A DNA stretch of 64,000 nt from Ensifer adhaerens (lineage in GTDB: Bacteria > Pseudomonadota > Alphaproteobacteria > Rhizobiales > Rhizobiaceae), in contig OCMG01000002.1 of assembly GCA_900215285.1 (NCBI GenBank), forward strand, positions 1 to 64,000, read 5' to 3'. A model generated the notes under the pieces. The model was given only the letters and a program-made list of their open reading frames with translations. It ran no database searches and was not told the origin of the DNA. How positions within the stretch are numbered: position 1 is the stretch's first letter; each line of letters opens with the position of its first letter. A program made the translations under genes and the position numbers. Shown here in pieces: positions 63,973 through 64,000 of this stretch.

Positions 63973-64000
63973 GCGGCACGCTCATCTGAAAGGGGAGGGC

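Overview
The window looks like a stretch of a secondary replicon (plasmid or chromid) of a Rhizobiaceae-type alphaproteobacterium. The reasons are: a repA-repB partition pair of the repABC type at 60.1-62.3 kb; GC-rich coding sequence; many ABC uptake operons tied to plant sugars and plant aromatics; and dense ATGA/TGATG gene overlaps. I saw no transposase, tRNA, rRNA, phage gene or CRISPR array.

Layout. 0-2.1 kb: a truncated LysR gene diverges from a ring-cleaving dioxygenase/esterase pair resembling mhqO-mhqD, with a perfect palindrome between them. 2.1-10.5 kb: an eight-gene minus-strand operon (NMT1/SsuA-type ABC transporter, FAD oxidoreductase, family III CoA-transferase, enoyl-CoA hydratase, 7Fe-type ferredoxin, DapA-like lyase) diverges from its LysR gene; the substrate is unknown. 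11.0-14.9 kb: an OsmF/YehZYXW-type osmoprotectant transporter. 15.1-22.0 kb: an arabino-oligosaccharide operon (ArsR-type regulator, GH51 arabinofuranosidase, CUT1 sugar ABC transporter). 22.5-27.1 kb: an HSL-type esterase, a TetR regulator, a coniferyl-aldehyde-dehydrogenase-like enzyme and an AraC regulator.

27.2-33.6 kb: FGGY kinase, class II aldolase, class III aminotransferase (GSA-aminomutase-like), a second aldolase-fold protein that has lost its metal-binding histidines, and two SDR dehydrogenases. 33.8-42.9 kb: a branched-chain-type ABC transporter, a LigM-type tetrahydrofolate-dependent O-demethylase, a GntR regulator, formyl-THF deformylase and a MetF-like reductase. These units share the palindrome ATGTATACAT in their promoter regions (three exact copies and one with a single mismatch), which suggests one GntR regulon for uptake, demethylation and disposal of the methyl group through folate. 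42.9-48.5 kb: a gallate-type lower pathway (galB-, galC- and galD-like) whose dioxygenase is a VOC-fold type I extradiol enzyme and not the usual LigB-superfamily enzyme, divergent from a DUF1932 dehydrogenase and a LysR with two HTH domains. Together, 24-48 kb could funnel methoxylated lignin-type aromatics (vanillate/syringate-like) to pyruvate and oxaloacetate; this is inference from gene content.

48.9-50.7 kb: a GntR gene and a DapA-like gene with a shared TTGTCGAC-type operator. 50.7-58.3 kb: an alpha-galactoside operon (GH4 alpha-galactosidase plus an oligopeptide-type ABC transporter). 58.3-60.1 kb: about 1.7 kb without a convincing gene, where repC would be expected. 60.1-62.3 kb: repB and repA with a repA operator and a strong terminator/attenuator hairpin. 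62.5-64.0 kb: L-fucose mutarotase and an L-fucose-dehydrogenase-like aldo/keto reductase, probably the end of a fucose operon that continues past the window.
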